Notes under the pieces: generated by a model | The model's input: the letters and a program-made list of their open reading frames with translations, nothing else | What the model was told of the DNA's origin: nothing | The model's database searches: none | In this document: one piece after another, positions 14,919-26,800 of the stretch | Layout of the letters: each line of letters opens with the position of its first letter | How positions within the stretch are numbered: position 1 is the stretch's first letter | Translations under genes and position numbers: made by a program | DNA from: a virus | Strand: one strand, 5' to 3' | DNA length: 55,764 nucleotides | IMG/VR virus record: IMGVR_UViG_3300035145_002852 | Coordinates: 1 to 55,764 of that record

Positions 14919-17900
14919 TCAGCCTTTATTGTATTCAGCAGGGCTTACAGGACTTATGTCTGGACTATTACCCTTAACCAAAGGTCTTCCACTGATCCTA
15001 TATCTGTCGGAAGAAGCGTAACCCTCACCAAAGCCACTAGGTGAGATTTCTCCTGCAATTCTTACATCCTTGCCGTTTTTGAAAACACCTTGGGTAACAA
15101 TGAGCATTTGCACTTCGTCACCGTAAGTGCGATCTTTTGGCGAGCCTGAAAACGCAGTCTCTTTAAAGTTACGGACAAGCATAGCACGACAAGAAAGAAT
15201 ACCACCTTTAAGAATAGGGCGGGACTCTTCTCCAAAGGAATCGTTGAGCCAACTTAAAGGTGCTCCAGGAACATTTCCAGAAGCTCCGAATACTGCCCCA
15301 CCCCCTCTGTGTATTCTGTATTTCCTTGTGCCTGTAGGATTGTCTGAAACATTGAACGCAATCCAATTCTCGACATCACCATCCCCTGCTTGAAGAAGCT
15401 CTCCTGTCGCCCCCACTATTTTTGTATAAGGAGCACCTGTTGGAGAAACACCCACAGTAGAAGGCAAAGAAGTGAGCTTAGAGCTTAAAGTCTGAAGAGA
15501 CTTAGAGCCATCTCTAAGTGGGTCTTCACACAAGAAATCATGATCAGAAACAAGAACTCCAAGAGGGAGTCTTGAAGTCATACCCACTAAAGAAATATCG
15601 TTGTTTCCCACACCTCCATTTGCAGGGAGAGAAGCTCCTCCTGCAAAATTTACTTTTTGTGGAGTGGAGACATCTCCAAAAGTAGAAATATTTCTTCCAC
15701 TATAAAGACGAGTCGCATACCAACCTTCTAGTAGTCGATTTCCAGCAACATCTGCTATGTAAACTTCAAGAGTAGAAGCGTTACCTTCTTCTCCGTTTAA
15801 GTTACTTGTGAAAATAAGTGCGATCACCTCATCACTAGGAGTAGTTTCATTTCGTACAACTTGTACTTTCTCCACAGAGACACTCAGATTTTTGAAATAA
15901 TCGACTATCTCATCTACATAATCATTTAAAGTGTTCTCTGTTCCTGCACTGAAACTAAACTCGTAGACGACCCCACTCTCGGTCATTTGAATAACTAGTT
16001 TTTTCTGTTGCTCGCCTAAATTAGAGTACAACCCCAAGTAGCTCTGCTTTAAAATAAGCGAGCATTTAGATTTGCTAAGTTCTACGTTAGACTGAGTAAA
16101 TAGCCCTGAGTTATTCTGAGGGATACTCTCTGCATTAGAAGAAGGTATTTGACCAATCTTGCTTGAGTACCCTACATCTACAACAGTGTTCTTGTAGAGT
16201 GACCCACCTATGGAGCCAGAACCGAAGGTGGTGTAGAAATCAAGAGACGCAAGCACCTCATACGTTCTGCGGTTAGGAATATCTATCGCAGAAGCACCTG
16301 CACTATCTAATTGATCTCTACGCTCGCTTAAGTAGTAAGAGTTGGAGGACAATACTTGTCCTTCTCTATACGGAGAGTCTGATATTTCAATATTTGAACC
16401 GCCAATCGTATAGAAGGGGTCTCCTTGGTAGACTGTTCTTCTACCACTTACATAAACTATTTCTGACTGATCTACCGCAGAAGGTACAACCATTGGGACT
16501 TGATTGAGGTGCGAAGGGTCGGCAGAAATATCTGAACCATCCCCCGCATATCTACGAGAGAGCACAAAATTATTCTTGTTGATGAAACCACGTCCAAAAC
16601 CAAACACAACACATTCAACAACATAGTTAAAGTCTGAGAACTTGTTTGATGGCGTGTATGTAGGGATTAAAGAAATGTCGATAGCATGTTCTGTTAGAAT
16701 ATATGTATGACAGTCTTCTTCCCCTGTTAGTGCGTCTCCACCACCCTTCTGAATATAGAGTGTATATGAGTCAGCGTCTTTTCTAAGAAGGTTTTTAGCA
16801 GAAATAGTAGACTTGAAAGTTTCTCTGTCAGACTCAAAGCACGAACCATTAAAGTTTGTCGCAGAGCTGATTAGATCGTTCAACTCATAAACTCCGTAGA
16901 CTCTCGCAATACCAAAGAATGGTGGAAGTTTCACACCTCTAAGAACTGTCCCAAAGTCTGTAGTGGGAAGATTGACGATCTCTGCTTTCTCAGCACCATA
17001 TGCTTTAGTGTTGATATTTCCTGTAGAAATATCTGCCAAGTTTCCATATGTATGGTTTGTAGAGAAAAAGATTGGATTGATAACAGACTGTCCACCATTG
17101 TCTTGTCCACCAATAATATTAAACACGTTGTTAGCGTTATTATTTCTAGTGTCTGAGAAAAGGTGGTTAATACCTTCCATGAAGAGGTCTGTAGCACCTG
17201 TTTTTACATGGTAAGGAATATCTTGCCTTCCAAATCTAGGCATGACCTCATGGGGTACTAAATAGACCTTATTGTCTAAGAGTGGCGGATTGGGGTTTGA
17301 AGACCAACCTGCATACGCAGAGCCTGTAGCATCCACGGTAGCCAGATCGTGTCGGTAAATCTTCATAGATTGATATGAGATAGGTCTGAGAACTAAAGTC
17401 TTAGAACCTAAGTCATAGAAAGCTTCTGCTTCCTTATCTATTTCCCCATTAACGATATTTCCACCGTAGTTTGCACTTCCACCTTCACCTGAAATCATTC
17501 CTTCAGAAGATAAACGACTCCATGTAGAAATATGGTTTTCCGTTGGGAGATATATTTCGTTCTCAGGATAAAAATTAAATGCGGTGTCCTGATCTAAACC
17601 TGCTGGAGCGTTTCGGACAAAACTCTGAGAAATATTTTTTATGCCCACCCTAGAAATAGAGTCTAAAGTTCGAGACATAGCCCCATGTGCAGGAGGCCAC
17701 AGTACAGAAGTAGACAGAACCATATCCACTTCTCTGTCGGCACTGTCGGGGAAGTTGTGGTTGGTGTCAACATCCTCAACAGAAGTAAACACAATACAAC
17801 TATCGTTGTCTCTTGAGTCTAATCTCTGAGTTCTCATCTCTAAAGAAAGAGTAGCAGTACTGTTTGCGAAGTCTGCGTTTGAAGAGCCTACTCTCTTCAG

Positions 17901-20090
17901 AAATAAGCAGAAAGGTAAATCCACATCCGCCATCGGTGCGTCTAAAGAAGAATTGATAGGCGTAATATCAGAGGCTCCGATAATCTTAAAACACCCGTTG
18001 TTCGTCTCTTGGTCATCGTCGCCGTATGCTACAAGATAAGCTTGTGAATAAAAACCCGAAGGATATTTACCTTCATCTGTAATAAGTCGGCTTAACGTAG
18101 TTGACCCATTTAGCACCAAGTTGTCTTTGACGTTTGTATAATTAGTGTTGGTTTTAATGACCCAAATTTTCTCCCCATTAAATGTACGATTGAAAATCTG
18201 AGTGTTCAACACGGCAGAGGTGGTGTTAGGGAGGAAAGAACTACCTAAAACGATGAAGGGTTCTTCAAAGTCGCTTTCTTTTGTTGGAGAGGTATAAAGA
18301 CCTTGGTCTCCTGCTTCAGTCTCTGCATTAGGTCTATTATAATCAGGGAAGAAAATCTTAAAAGGATTAAATCTCCCTTCCATTTCTCTAGGAGAGACAA
18401 AACGAACCGTAGACTGATTTTGGTTAATTCCGTATCTTAGTCCACCTGTCCCACTCTCTCCACCGATCTTAAAGAATAAACATGTGCCGTTTGTTCTTCC
18501 TGTTGTAAAAAAACCTCTAGGCTGAAAATCTGCACCGATTGTCCAAGTGAGCTTTCTATTTACGTCAAGACCCTGTGCATCTAGGGGGTTACTGTTTGAT
18601 AGATCAATTAAACAGGTGATGTCACTCTGAAAAGCAGAGGCATCAGACCAAACAGTACGGACGGCATTTGCTTGGTCTCGGACAGTACAATAAGTAAAGG
18701 TGTTGTCTGTAGAGAAAACGGAAACTTCTTCTATGACTGTACCCTTGGAGAAACTGCCTGTACCTGCTTGCTTCATTGTCGTTCTAAGATTGTTAGTAAG
18801 AAGATCAGAAACAGCATTGTTTAAGAGTTGAGTGTAGTCCCAACTCCCAATGTTCACAGCATGACGTAGATCAAGAAGATCATCTTGGTGTACTTGATCT
18901 GCGTATAAGTTGTCTGAACGCTCTATAAATCTCTTAACTGAAGTACCTGCTTGATGAGGCTTGGCTTGTGTACCGCCATGTCCTCTCGATACGACAGAAA
19001 TAGTCGAGTTTGCGGTAGAAATACCGTCTAGCTTTACTATTTCTTCTTGTAGCCCATCTCCGATTTTTGCAAAGAGATTGTCTCCGCCTTCAAAGAAAAG
19101 TACATCGTCAAAACCTGAGCCGATTAAATTCTGAACTTGGATATTCCCAATGTCAGAAGCACCTAATGTGTTCAAAAGAGTTATGTTTTGTAATAAGCCT
19201 TTTGTCCCACTTGGAGTTCTTGTAACTGAACCGTTATGGCTAGGGTGAAGACTATTTAACTCCACTGCGGTATATCCTCCACTATTTCTACGGAAGACAG
19301 CACAAACAGGTATGGAATACACATATCCGTCTACAGACCCTAAATCTGTTTTACTCTGAGCATCTCCCGAACCTGCTCTCCACAACCCCACATCCCCAAG
19401 CTCTTCTCCCATATTAGAGAAGGTGTACCCCATAACAGGAAGATTAGAAGTCCCTTGTGCATAAAGATCAGAGGCTCCGAGTCCTTCTAGGTATTCTTCT
19501 ATTGAGTTATTTCCTTCTGTAACTCTGAGTCTGTATTGTACTTGCACTCGCTTGGTTGTCTCAAAACCTACGTTTGCATCTACCATTTCGTCTGCTAAAG
19601 AAGAATGTGTGTATTGGACATTTCCATATGGATAAATAGCATTCTCTTCTGGCTTATTTGTACTATCATTGGGAGAGACTACCGCTCTCCAAACCTCAAG
19701 AAATACTATATCTGTCCTTGCTTCTGTAGTCGGAGGGGGTGGCAGTGTGATGACATTCTTAACACCGTCTGAAGAATTACACCCAATAACAGGAACTACC
19801 CAACCATTTACGAGAGCTACAAGAGGGTTGTCTAAACCTCTGTTAATCTCAAAATAATTCGAGGACTCTTCATAGAAAAAGAAATCTTCTTGTGCTCTTA
19901 AAGGGTCTAAAAGAAATCCACTATGTGTCGTATTTCTTAGATGCTCTGCTTGGTTTTCCCAATTTACCTGACCAACTAAGTTCAACTCACTATCGAGTGG
20001 AGGCTTACCTGCCTGCCAAACTACATTGGAGAAGTTATATTTAAGAGTCTCTAATACATTAGATACATTATTTCCGTAGTTCTCAGCCAT
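14919..20090 (-). CDS. Large tail/baseplate-associated protein (1723 aa), GKPxLDSELN family
   Basis: The ATG is preceded by AGGAG. Near the N-terminus, WQAGKPPLDSELNL (residues 25-38) is followed by RTDIVFLEVWRAVVSP (125-140), YPYGNVQ, ETTKRVQVQYRLRV and LGSVDGYVYSIPVCAVFRR. The same blocks in the same order occur in the 1071-aa protein of this operon, so the two are paralogues. The motif recalls the QGRVxLDxDWN signature of contractile-tail-associated proteins (comparison from memory). A VSRGHGGTQAKPHQAG segment follows, and the remaining ~1,200 residues are Ser/Asn/Gly-rich and beta-like, as in fibres. It is probably a peripheral baseplate or fibre component. Confidence 0.7.
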   Translation of the reverse strand: MAENYGNNVSNVLETLKYNFSNVVWQAGKPPLDSELNLVGQVNWENQAEHLRNTTHSGFLLDPLRAQEDFFFYEESSNYFEINRGLDNPLVALVNGWVVPVIGCNSSDGVKNVITLPPPPTTEARTDIVFLEVWRAVVSPNDSTNKPEENAIYPYGNVQYTHSSLADEMVDANVGFETTKRVQVQYRLRVTEGNNSIEEYLEGLGASDLYAQGTSNLPVMGYTFSNMGEELGDVGLWRAGSGDAQSKTDLGSVDGYVYSIPVCAVFRRNSGGYTAVELNSLHPSHNGSVTRTPSGTKGLLQNITLLNTLGASDIGNIQVQNLIGSGFDDVLFFEGGDNLFAKIGDGLQEEIVKLDGISTANSTISVVSRGHGGTQAKPHQAGTSVKRFIERSDNLYADQVHQDDLLDLRHAVNIGSWDYTQLLNNAVSDLLTNNLRTTMKQAGTGSFSKGTVIEEVSVFSTDNTFTYCTVRDQANAVRTVWSDASAFQSDITCLIDLSNSNPLDAQGLDVNRKLTWTIGADFQPRGFFTTGRTNGTCLFFKIGGESGTGGLRYGINQNQSTVRFVSPREMEGRFNPFKIFFPDYNRPNAETEAGDQGLYTSPTKESDFEEPFIVLGSSFLPNTTSAVLNTQIFNRTFNGEKIWVIKTNTNYTNVKDNLVLNGSTTLSRLITDEGKYPSGFYSQAYLVAYGDDDQETNNGCFKIIGASDITPINSSLDAPMADVDLPFCLFLKRVGSSNADFANSTATLSLEMRTQRLDSRDNDSCIVFTSVEDVDTNHNFPDSADREVDMVLSTSVLWPPAHGAMSRTLDSISRVGIKNISQSFVRNAPAGLDQDTAFNFYPENEIYLPTENHISTWSRLSSEGMISGEGGSANYGGNIVNGEIDKEAEAFYDLGSKTLVLRPISYQSMKIYRHDLATVDATGSAYAGWSSNPNPPLLDNKVYLVPHEVMPRFGRQDIPYHVKTGATDLFMEGINHLFSDTRNNNANNVFNIIGGQDNGGQSVINPIFFSTNHTYGNLADISTGNINTKAYGAEKAEIVNLPTTDFGTVLRGVKLPPFFGIARVYGVYELNDLISSATNFNGSCFESDRETFKSTISAKNLLRKDADSYTLYIQKGGGDALTGEEDCHTYILTEHAIDISLIPTYTPSNKFSDFNYVVECVVFGFGRGFINKNNFVLSRRYAGDGSDISADPSHLNQVPMVVPSAVDQSEIVYVSGRRTVYQGDPFYTIGGSNIEISDSPYREGQVLSSNSYYLSERRDQLDSAGASAIDIPNRRTYEVLASLDFYTTFGSGSIGGSLYKNTVVDVGYSSKIGQIPSSNAESIPQNNSGLFTQSNVELSKSKCSLILKQSYLGLYSNLGEQQKKLVIQMTESGVVYEFSFSAGTENTLNDYVDEIVDYFKNLSVSVEKVQVVRNETTPSDEVIALIFTSNLNGEEGNASTLEVYIADVAGNRLLEGWYATRLYSGRNISTFGDVSTPQKVNFAGGASLPANGGVGNNDISLVGMTSRLPLGVLVSDHDFLCEDPLRDGSKSLQTLSSKLTSLPSTVGVSPTGAPYTKIVGATGELLQAGDGDVENWIAFNVSDNPTGTRKYRIHRGGGAVFGASGNVPGAPLSWLNDSFGEESRPILKGGILSCRAMLVRNFKETAFSGSPKDRTYGDEVQMLIVTQGVFKNGKDVRIAGEISPSGFGEGYASSDRYRISGRPLVKGNSPDISPVSPAEYNKG

Positions 20091-20104
20091 TTTACATATT
20101 CTCC

Positions 20105-20821
20105 TTAAAACATAAGGGCATACGAGAGAAAGAAGATGTCTTCAGAAGAGTGATTCACAAAAGCGATTCTTATATTTTCTGCTCTTTCTTCAAAACTTAC
20201 GGGAGTAAGCCTCTTTGCTAATTCGTATGTGTTGCCGTCATTGTTAGAAATATAAACTGAGTATTGAGAATCTTCTTCTGCTTCGACATATTTCATTCGA
20301 GAAGGGTTGTTTTCTTTGCCTAGAAAACCCACAGAAGGTTCGGGAGAAAGCGGAGACTGATCGTGTGTTACTATTTTTCTTACAGCTCTCCAGTAAAGAA
20401 GAAAGGTCTCTCTGCCCAATCCGTCGTCGGTCTGAGCAGAAATATCTATACTCTGAGTTACTGCAACACCTTTCCAAGAGGTACTCGTATTTACAGGCAA
20501 CACTGCAAAAGAGTTAGGTGTCTCCCCTATCTTATATCTTGAAGCTGTCTGCCCTGTGGAGAATGGGAAATTCTGAGAACTGTCTAAAAAGGCATAGTTG
20601 TGAATGATAGGGTTATAGATAACGTGGTCGTAGGAAGGATACTGCTTTAAAAACTGAGGCTCCACCTCTCTCGACACTATTTCCAATGGCGTCCCATCAA
20701 GCCTATCTACTCTGATACAGTCGGGAAAATCCACAACGTATTTCCCATTCATCTCAATGTTTTCGTTTAAGTGTCGAGTAGTCTGAACAGGTTTATTGTC
20801 AGACCTAGTAAAAATAATCAT
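20105..20821 (-). CDS. Hypothetical virion-associated protein (238 aa)
   Basis: The start is placed at the ATG whose first base is 20821, overlapping the stop of the giant gene by one base (TAATG), with GGGAG about 7 nt before it; the longer upstream frame would run inside the giant gene. The sequence is beta-rich. It contains YSVYISNNDGNTYELAKR (~residues 190-207), a phrase I have seen in structural proteins of large phages, and ends in the hydrophobic IFFLSYALMF. It is sandwiched between two giant tail genes. A baseplate or fibre-connecting role is inferred from position only. Confidence 0.6.
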   Translation of the reverse strand: MIIFTRSDNKPVQTTRHLNENIEMNGKYVVDFPDCIRVDRLDGTPLEIVSREVEPQFLKQYPSYDHVIYNPIIHNYAFLDSSQNFPFSTGQTASRYKIGETPNSFAVLPVNTSTSWKGVAVTQSIDISAQTDDGLGRETFLLYWRAVRKIVTHDQSPLSPEPSVGFLGKENNPSRMKYVEAEEDSQYSVYISNNDGNTYELAKRLTPVSFEERAENIRIAFVNHSSEDIFFLSYALMF

Positions 20822-23800
20822 TAATCTTCTCCCATAGTGTTCACGTCTTGAGTCCACGCAGTACCATCTGCGGTTTCTACTTCAAATGAACATTTTACTG
20901 AAGAAATCCAAGTTCCATTGTTGGTATCTGTGTTTTTATGTGACCAAGGCACAGTTGCTTCTAAGAATACTCTCGCACCTGGCGGTAGCATTGAACCACT
21001 TTGGGCTGGAATTCCATACGCTCTCAAAATATTATCTAGCCAATTACCTACCTTAAATCTTCGGTCTTTAGGTTCTGTACCTGTATTTGTCTCTAAGGTT
21101 CTCCCATACCTTCCGAAATCCCAATGATCTACATTGGCGAAATCTTTGTAAAAATAACCTGCGAATCTGTTCTCCCCACCTGTAATAGATGGCATATTTA
21201 TATATCCTGTTGGAGCTTTGAAGCTATCTCCCACAGGAGTCAAAGCCACTGTAAATGAGTTGTGAGAAGAGCTTGTTTTTGTGTTCGCAGGTGTTATGCC
21301 ATCTACTCCGTTAGTGGAGTAGTTATCAATTCTGTTAGAGGATGAATTTAAAGACGATGCACCACCATGTGCAATCGTAATACCTGTGGTAGCCGGTGCA
21401 TGTATTGCAAGTGGTGAGGGGACAAAAGATGCAAAAGGATCAAACAATCGAGTGTCTGGAATCAGTCCCGAGGTGAAGGAAGAGGTTACTCCACCCCCCA
21501 TCCTAGAGCTTCTAGGCATTGAAGAAGCTAGGACACCTGCTGAACGTATATCTGAGAAAGTCATGTAAGAGGAATTGGTGATACCCTTATTGGTTTTAGT
21601 ATTCGATTCGAGTATGTCGCCCTGGGTGCGAGGGGTGTAGAAATCTTCATTAGAGCTTGAATAGAAATTCTGAGAACCCCAAACCACAGGAGTTATAGAA
21701 TTAATCTCCATCTCTAGTCTCGTACCTTGACCTCCAAAAGGATACAAAAATTCACTATCAGAAAATTGCGTATAATGCACATTCTTATCGTAAAGATATG
21801 CGTTCGTATCCATTGGTGTTGTGCCGAGTCCTCTGTACCAATCTCCTATAGACCAGTCTGAATGGTAGAGGTGCTTATTCTGATTGAGTGAGAAAGGAAT
21901 AGGGGAGGAAGAGTTTACATCCTTAAATCGAGCAGGACCTACGTTTACAAACCTCTCCATAATATTGGGCATCATGTCCCCCGCTTCTCTATTTATATAG
22001 AGAGGAACTACGATTGTACCTCCGAAGTACTGAGACTGATTTGTTGGGATATGGTTTGAGTAATCATCATGCTTTACCCTCTTATCTTCAGAATTGTTTG
22101 AATGGCTGTATGCCCCTGTGGGTAGTCTGCCTCCAAATGTACTTCCGTTAGAGCCACCTATACTACTAAACTCATAGTCTTCTCCGATGAAATCTTTCCA
22201 GTCTTGGTTATATCTCACCCCGACATCTAATTGTGAGGTATATCCAAATTCAAAATCTTCCTGAGAAGATGCAACTGAACCGGGTAATTCGACTACAAGA
22301 TTAAAAGTAATAGATCGGTTTGTTGCTTTTTTGTTAAGAGACCTAAACATAGATTCAGACAATTCACCAACGCCATCACTTAATGTTTTAATGGTTTTTT
22401 TGACCTCAGTATTTCCTAATACTGTGTCATTTAAGTTAGTCCCTCCTGTATTCTCTATATACTCTTCATGGTCTTTGTTAAATGGTGATCCTGGTAAAGG
22501 AGATGCGTCACCATCCAACCCAAAATTCACCCAAATTCTATTAAGCCTTGATCCTCTTGGAGCCTTCCCTGCGTAAGGGGTGTTCAAACCACTACCTGCT
22601 GAAACAGACTGTGTAAATGCTTCTGTTAGATCAATTCTTAAAGTAGGTGGGGGTGTGGTTGGAGAAATAGGGGTTTTCCTCTTGGCGTAGCCGTCAATAT
22701 CAGACTGAGCATAAGAATAAAGAGGCGTCTGAATCTGCCACCACTCTCCAGCCGGACACCAAGTATATATTGCACTCGAAGGGAAATAGCTATTTATCGT
22801 ATAAAGCTCTTGTGACCCATCCTCAGCGTTCCCTTGTTCTATTTTGTAAAGGTCTGCACTGTTGTTATACTCACCAAAAACATTTACAGGCAAGTCTTGT
22901 GGGTTTCCTTCTGTGGATTCCGCTACTGTAGGAGAAATAAAGTATTGGTCATGCGTTTGCATGGCGTTTTCTCTACCAAGCAACAACCAAGGTCGAGAAA
23001 CATCCATAAGAATCTTCTCACCCCAATGATAGTCTTTACCGTACTCGTCTACGTTCAATCCATTAGTTGACAAAGAAACAGAAATGCCCGTAGTTGAAGG
23101 GTCTGATACATAATATTCCCCGTCATGATTACTAAGTGAGAAGTCCCCGCTTGGGTTTGAGAAACTACCTACACCTGTAAGAGAAAGAGCACCATCTGTC
23201 TCAATCGCTAAGGGGTTCGCAGGGATTACCATAGGTGCAGTACCATGCTGACCTCTCGCTAAGACTATTGAAGAGTTAGCACTGCTCGGATTGATCGTAA
23301 CAATTCTTTCTCTCGCAATAGGCTGTAGAGCGTACATGATTGGATAGTTCAAAGAACCCGTATCTGGCAGGTTTTGTGTCACTGAGTCTGGCCAATTTCC
23401 TCCTACAGAAAGGGGAGAATAAGATATTTCTAGCCCTTTCTTAGTAAACCCTTTTCGGCTTCTGCAAAGAATATCTTCCACCGCATAGGACTCACAGTCC
23501 CCCCCAACGAGTATATCTCCTGTAGTCGGACATCTGTTTATTCTGAAGATGTCTGTAGAGAGATCAAGCTGTTCTCCGTTAAGAATGTCTGCTTCGTTCT
23601 GATAACCTGAAGTCCAACCAAAAGGATTTACAAGCGTACTCTCAGTTGCACCTGTTTGACGATTTCGGTGAGAATTTAACGCATTTTTCTGAGAGAAGGT
23701 TGGGGTTCCAAAGCGATACGGTCTTTGCTTTGTAAGATGCAGATATGAACCTACATTTTCTTCTAAGAGAGGACTTGAGAAGACCCACCTTATACCTCCA

Positions 23801-26800
23801 GTAGCTGAGTCTGAAGACCTCGACCCATCATTAAGAGTATATATGTCCGTAGCAAAGTCTGCTGACGTACTATTTCTCACAACGTACTTTGAAGTCGGTG
23901 CTGTGAGTACGTTAGGGAAATAACTGTTCTTGTCTAAATGAGAAACACACACATTAGTGTTGACGCCTCTACGGTAATATAGCCCTTTATATAAAATAAA
24001 GTTCTGCTCAAACTGAGCACCAAAAGTATCTATGGTTTCTAAGTCGGGGAAATTCACACTTGAGAAATCATCTCCGAAATAACCTTGATTATTGAAAAGA
24101 AGGTCTACATTTAAGAATGTACCTCGACCAAGAACAGTCTCAATTTGGTCTTTCGTCAAAACACTTGTATCAATGGTACAAGAAACACCACAATTAACCC
24201 TAGAGCCTGTTTCTGCGGTGGTGATATTCGTCGGAATGGTGTACTTAGAGTAACCGTCGTAATAGGAAGTTTTCGGCTCCCACTTTAAGAACTGAACATC
24301 ATAGTTATCTGCCCAAGCACTTAATCCTATGTCGTGGAAATACTTACCTAATACTCTACCATTGTAGACAGGGTTGGCTCTTAAAGCCGTTACAAGTCCA
24401 AAAACACCTAAGCCTTTACTCAGGTCATTAAATAAACTCAAAGAACTAGAGTCAAGACACCAGCCCATCCATTTTAGATTTTTGTCATCATCTAAGTATT
24501 GGAGAGCCATCCAAATATTGGTGTGATGTTCAGAGTCATATCTGACTCCTGAGTACTCTCCAAAATAGATGCTCCTTGCATGGGAGTTATAAGATGAATC
24601 CGTTATGAAGGAGTCTCCAAGATGAGAGTCTATATTGTATTGGTTATTTCCGCTAAGGATGTTTTTTCCATTTGAGTTAGCGTCCACAGTCATCTCTAAG
24701 ATTGGAGATTGTGGTCGCATAGGTAAAATCTTATCATCCTCTACATCAGGATTACTTAGGTATTCACCAGACCTCTTAATCTTTCTAACAACTGCAACCT
24801 CAAAGGTTTCAGAACTACCTGTCATTGTAGGATTGATAACATAATTTGAGATCACATCTGTGACAACCCACCAACCCACATAGCCGTACTCATATGTCCC
24901 ACAAATATAGATTTTCTTCCCTATATCTGTTTTTAAGAAAGAATAGTTCGCATCAAAAAGAACTGCATCCGCATTCTTAATGTATCCTTGGTAACTAGTG
25001 CTTGGGTCATATGGCACACAAAGACCACCTCTTACCGAGCGATAACCAAGAACAGGAACAAACTCGACATTAGGTACAACTCTGAACTTATGACCTAACA
25101 AAGGTCTACGAACATAACCATTGTCTACAATGTCTCCAAAACCATTCTTCCTTTGAGTAGTAGGATAAGAGTCTTCATTTAAATACCCATACATAGATCG
25201 CTCATAGTTGAAGTGACTTGAAAGATCAGTAAGAATCTCAGGAGAAGAATGTCCGTTACTAGAAATAATAGACCCAAAATTAGCATTACGAATTAAAGGG
25301 CTTCCGTATATTTCTTCCATCTCAGGCGTATGTTGAGTTTGATCAAGAAGGTGCATACCATGCTCGTAGTGAACATAGTCACCCACTTGAGAAGTTGGCT
25401 TCATATGAGAGTGCCAACCTCTGTATCTTCCTATTTCTCCTACTGTGTAAAAAGTCCCTGTCGTCACATCTTCTAAAACCATGCCGTCAAGAAGACGCAC
25501 TTGTAGGTTTGAATTAACTCTTTCTGAACCTTCTTCATACACTTCACTATTAACATCTGAATCAGGCACTTCAAACACACGGTCGAAAACCTCATTATTA
25601 TCTGCAAAAGGAGTAATACCTGTATTAGTACCATAACAGAGATCGTTCAGTTGTGTATAGCTCCCTAATATTCTTACATACGAATATTTAAGAGCAGCTT
25701 TGCCAGATAATACAGGGGCAAAATTGTTCGCAGTCCAATTAATCGAATGTAAAATCTCTTCAAAATTGGAGATTGAACCATTAGGGGCGTAGAACCACGC
25801 ACGACCAGAGTAGTCTAAGAATTTATGTTCTACAGAAGTGGCGAGAGAGCCGAGGTTATGGTTATGAGGGCTTATATATTCCCAATAGTCGAGAGCATTA
25901 GCCCCCGACACTAGAGCATTAGATGTATTTTCAGGGGGTAATGTAAGAGTTACACTACTCTTCGTACTAAGTAATAGACCGTGTGCGGAATAGATATTCC
26001 ACCCTGTATTCTGATTAGCTGAAAGAGGATTGTCATTTCGACCTTTCACTTCCACAAAAACGTGTTGGATACCATCCGGAACATAGAAAGAGAAGTTTGG
26101 CTCTATTGTTCTTGAAACATCACTTGTATGCGAACCATACACATCTCTCCCAATTACAGAAGACTGCGTGTTATTCCCTGTATTTACATATTGATACTCA
26201 GGTTTATCTCCTGTTCTACGCTCTATCGGAAGAGGTTGAAAAGCATCCTCAATCAAATCTAACTCAATATATACGACTTTGCCTCGATAAACATAAAACA
26301 AAGAGAAATACTGATCGAAATAATAAGGTCTGCCACTTGGAGCATTCGTAAAGTTAAAAGATCCACCTGAGAATTTCAAGAGAGCAAGATAACCATAAAG
26401 CTTATTGCTCTTTGGAGTTAAGATTTCTTTACGACCACCCCACTCATCAGAACCATTTGATCTTGAATGGTGGTATGCTTGAGATAAGATTCCTGGATCG
26501 TATTCGATTGGGTCACTCTGAGAATTATTTCCTTTAGGGGCAAAAAGAAGCTGTTTCTCATTTTCTGTGGTGGGGAATCCAGGTCTTCCATAAACTCCAT
26601 GTTCTTGAAGTACATTTCCTATAGAAATAGCGTGAGTACCCCCATAGTTTAACCTAGTCGGACCATTATAGAACTCGTATAGCGGTAAGTCGGTAGGTGT
26701 ATTCCCTATTCTTATTTTAGCTCCCTCGCTGTTTTCGAGGACTCTACCACCTAGAGTTGGCGGTCCTTTTGGAAGAAGCAAGCACTCTCCAAATGCAGGT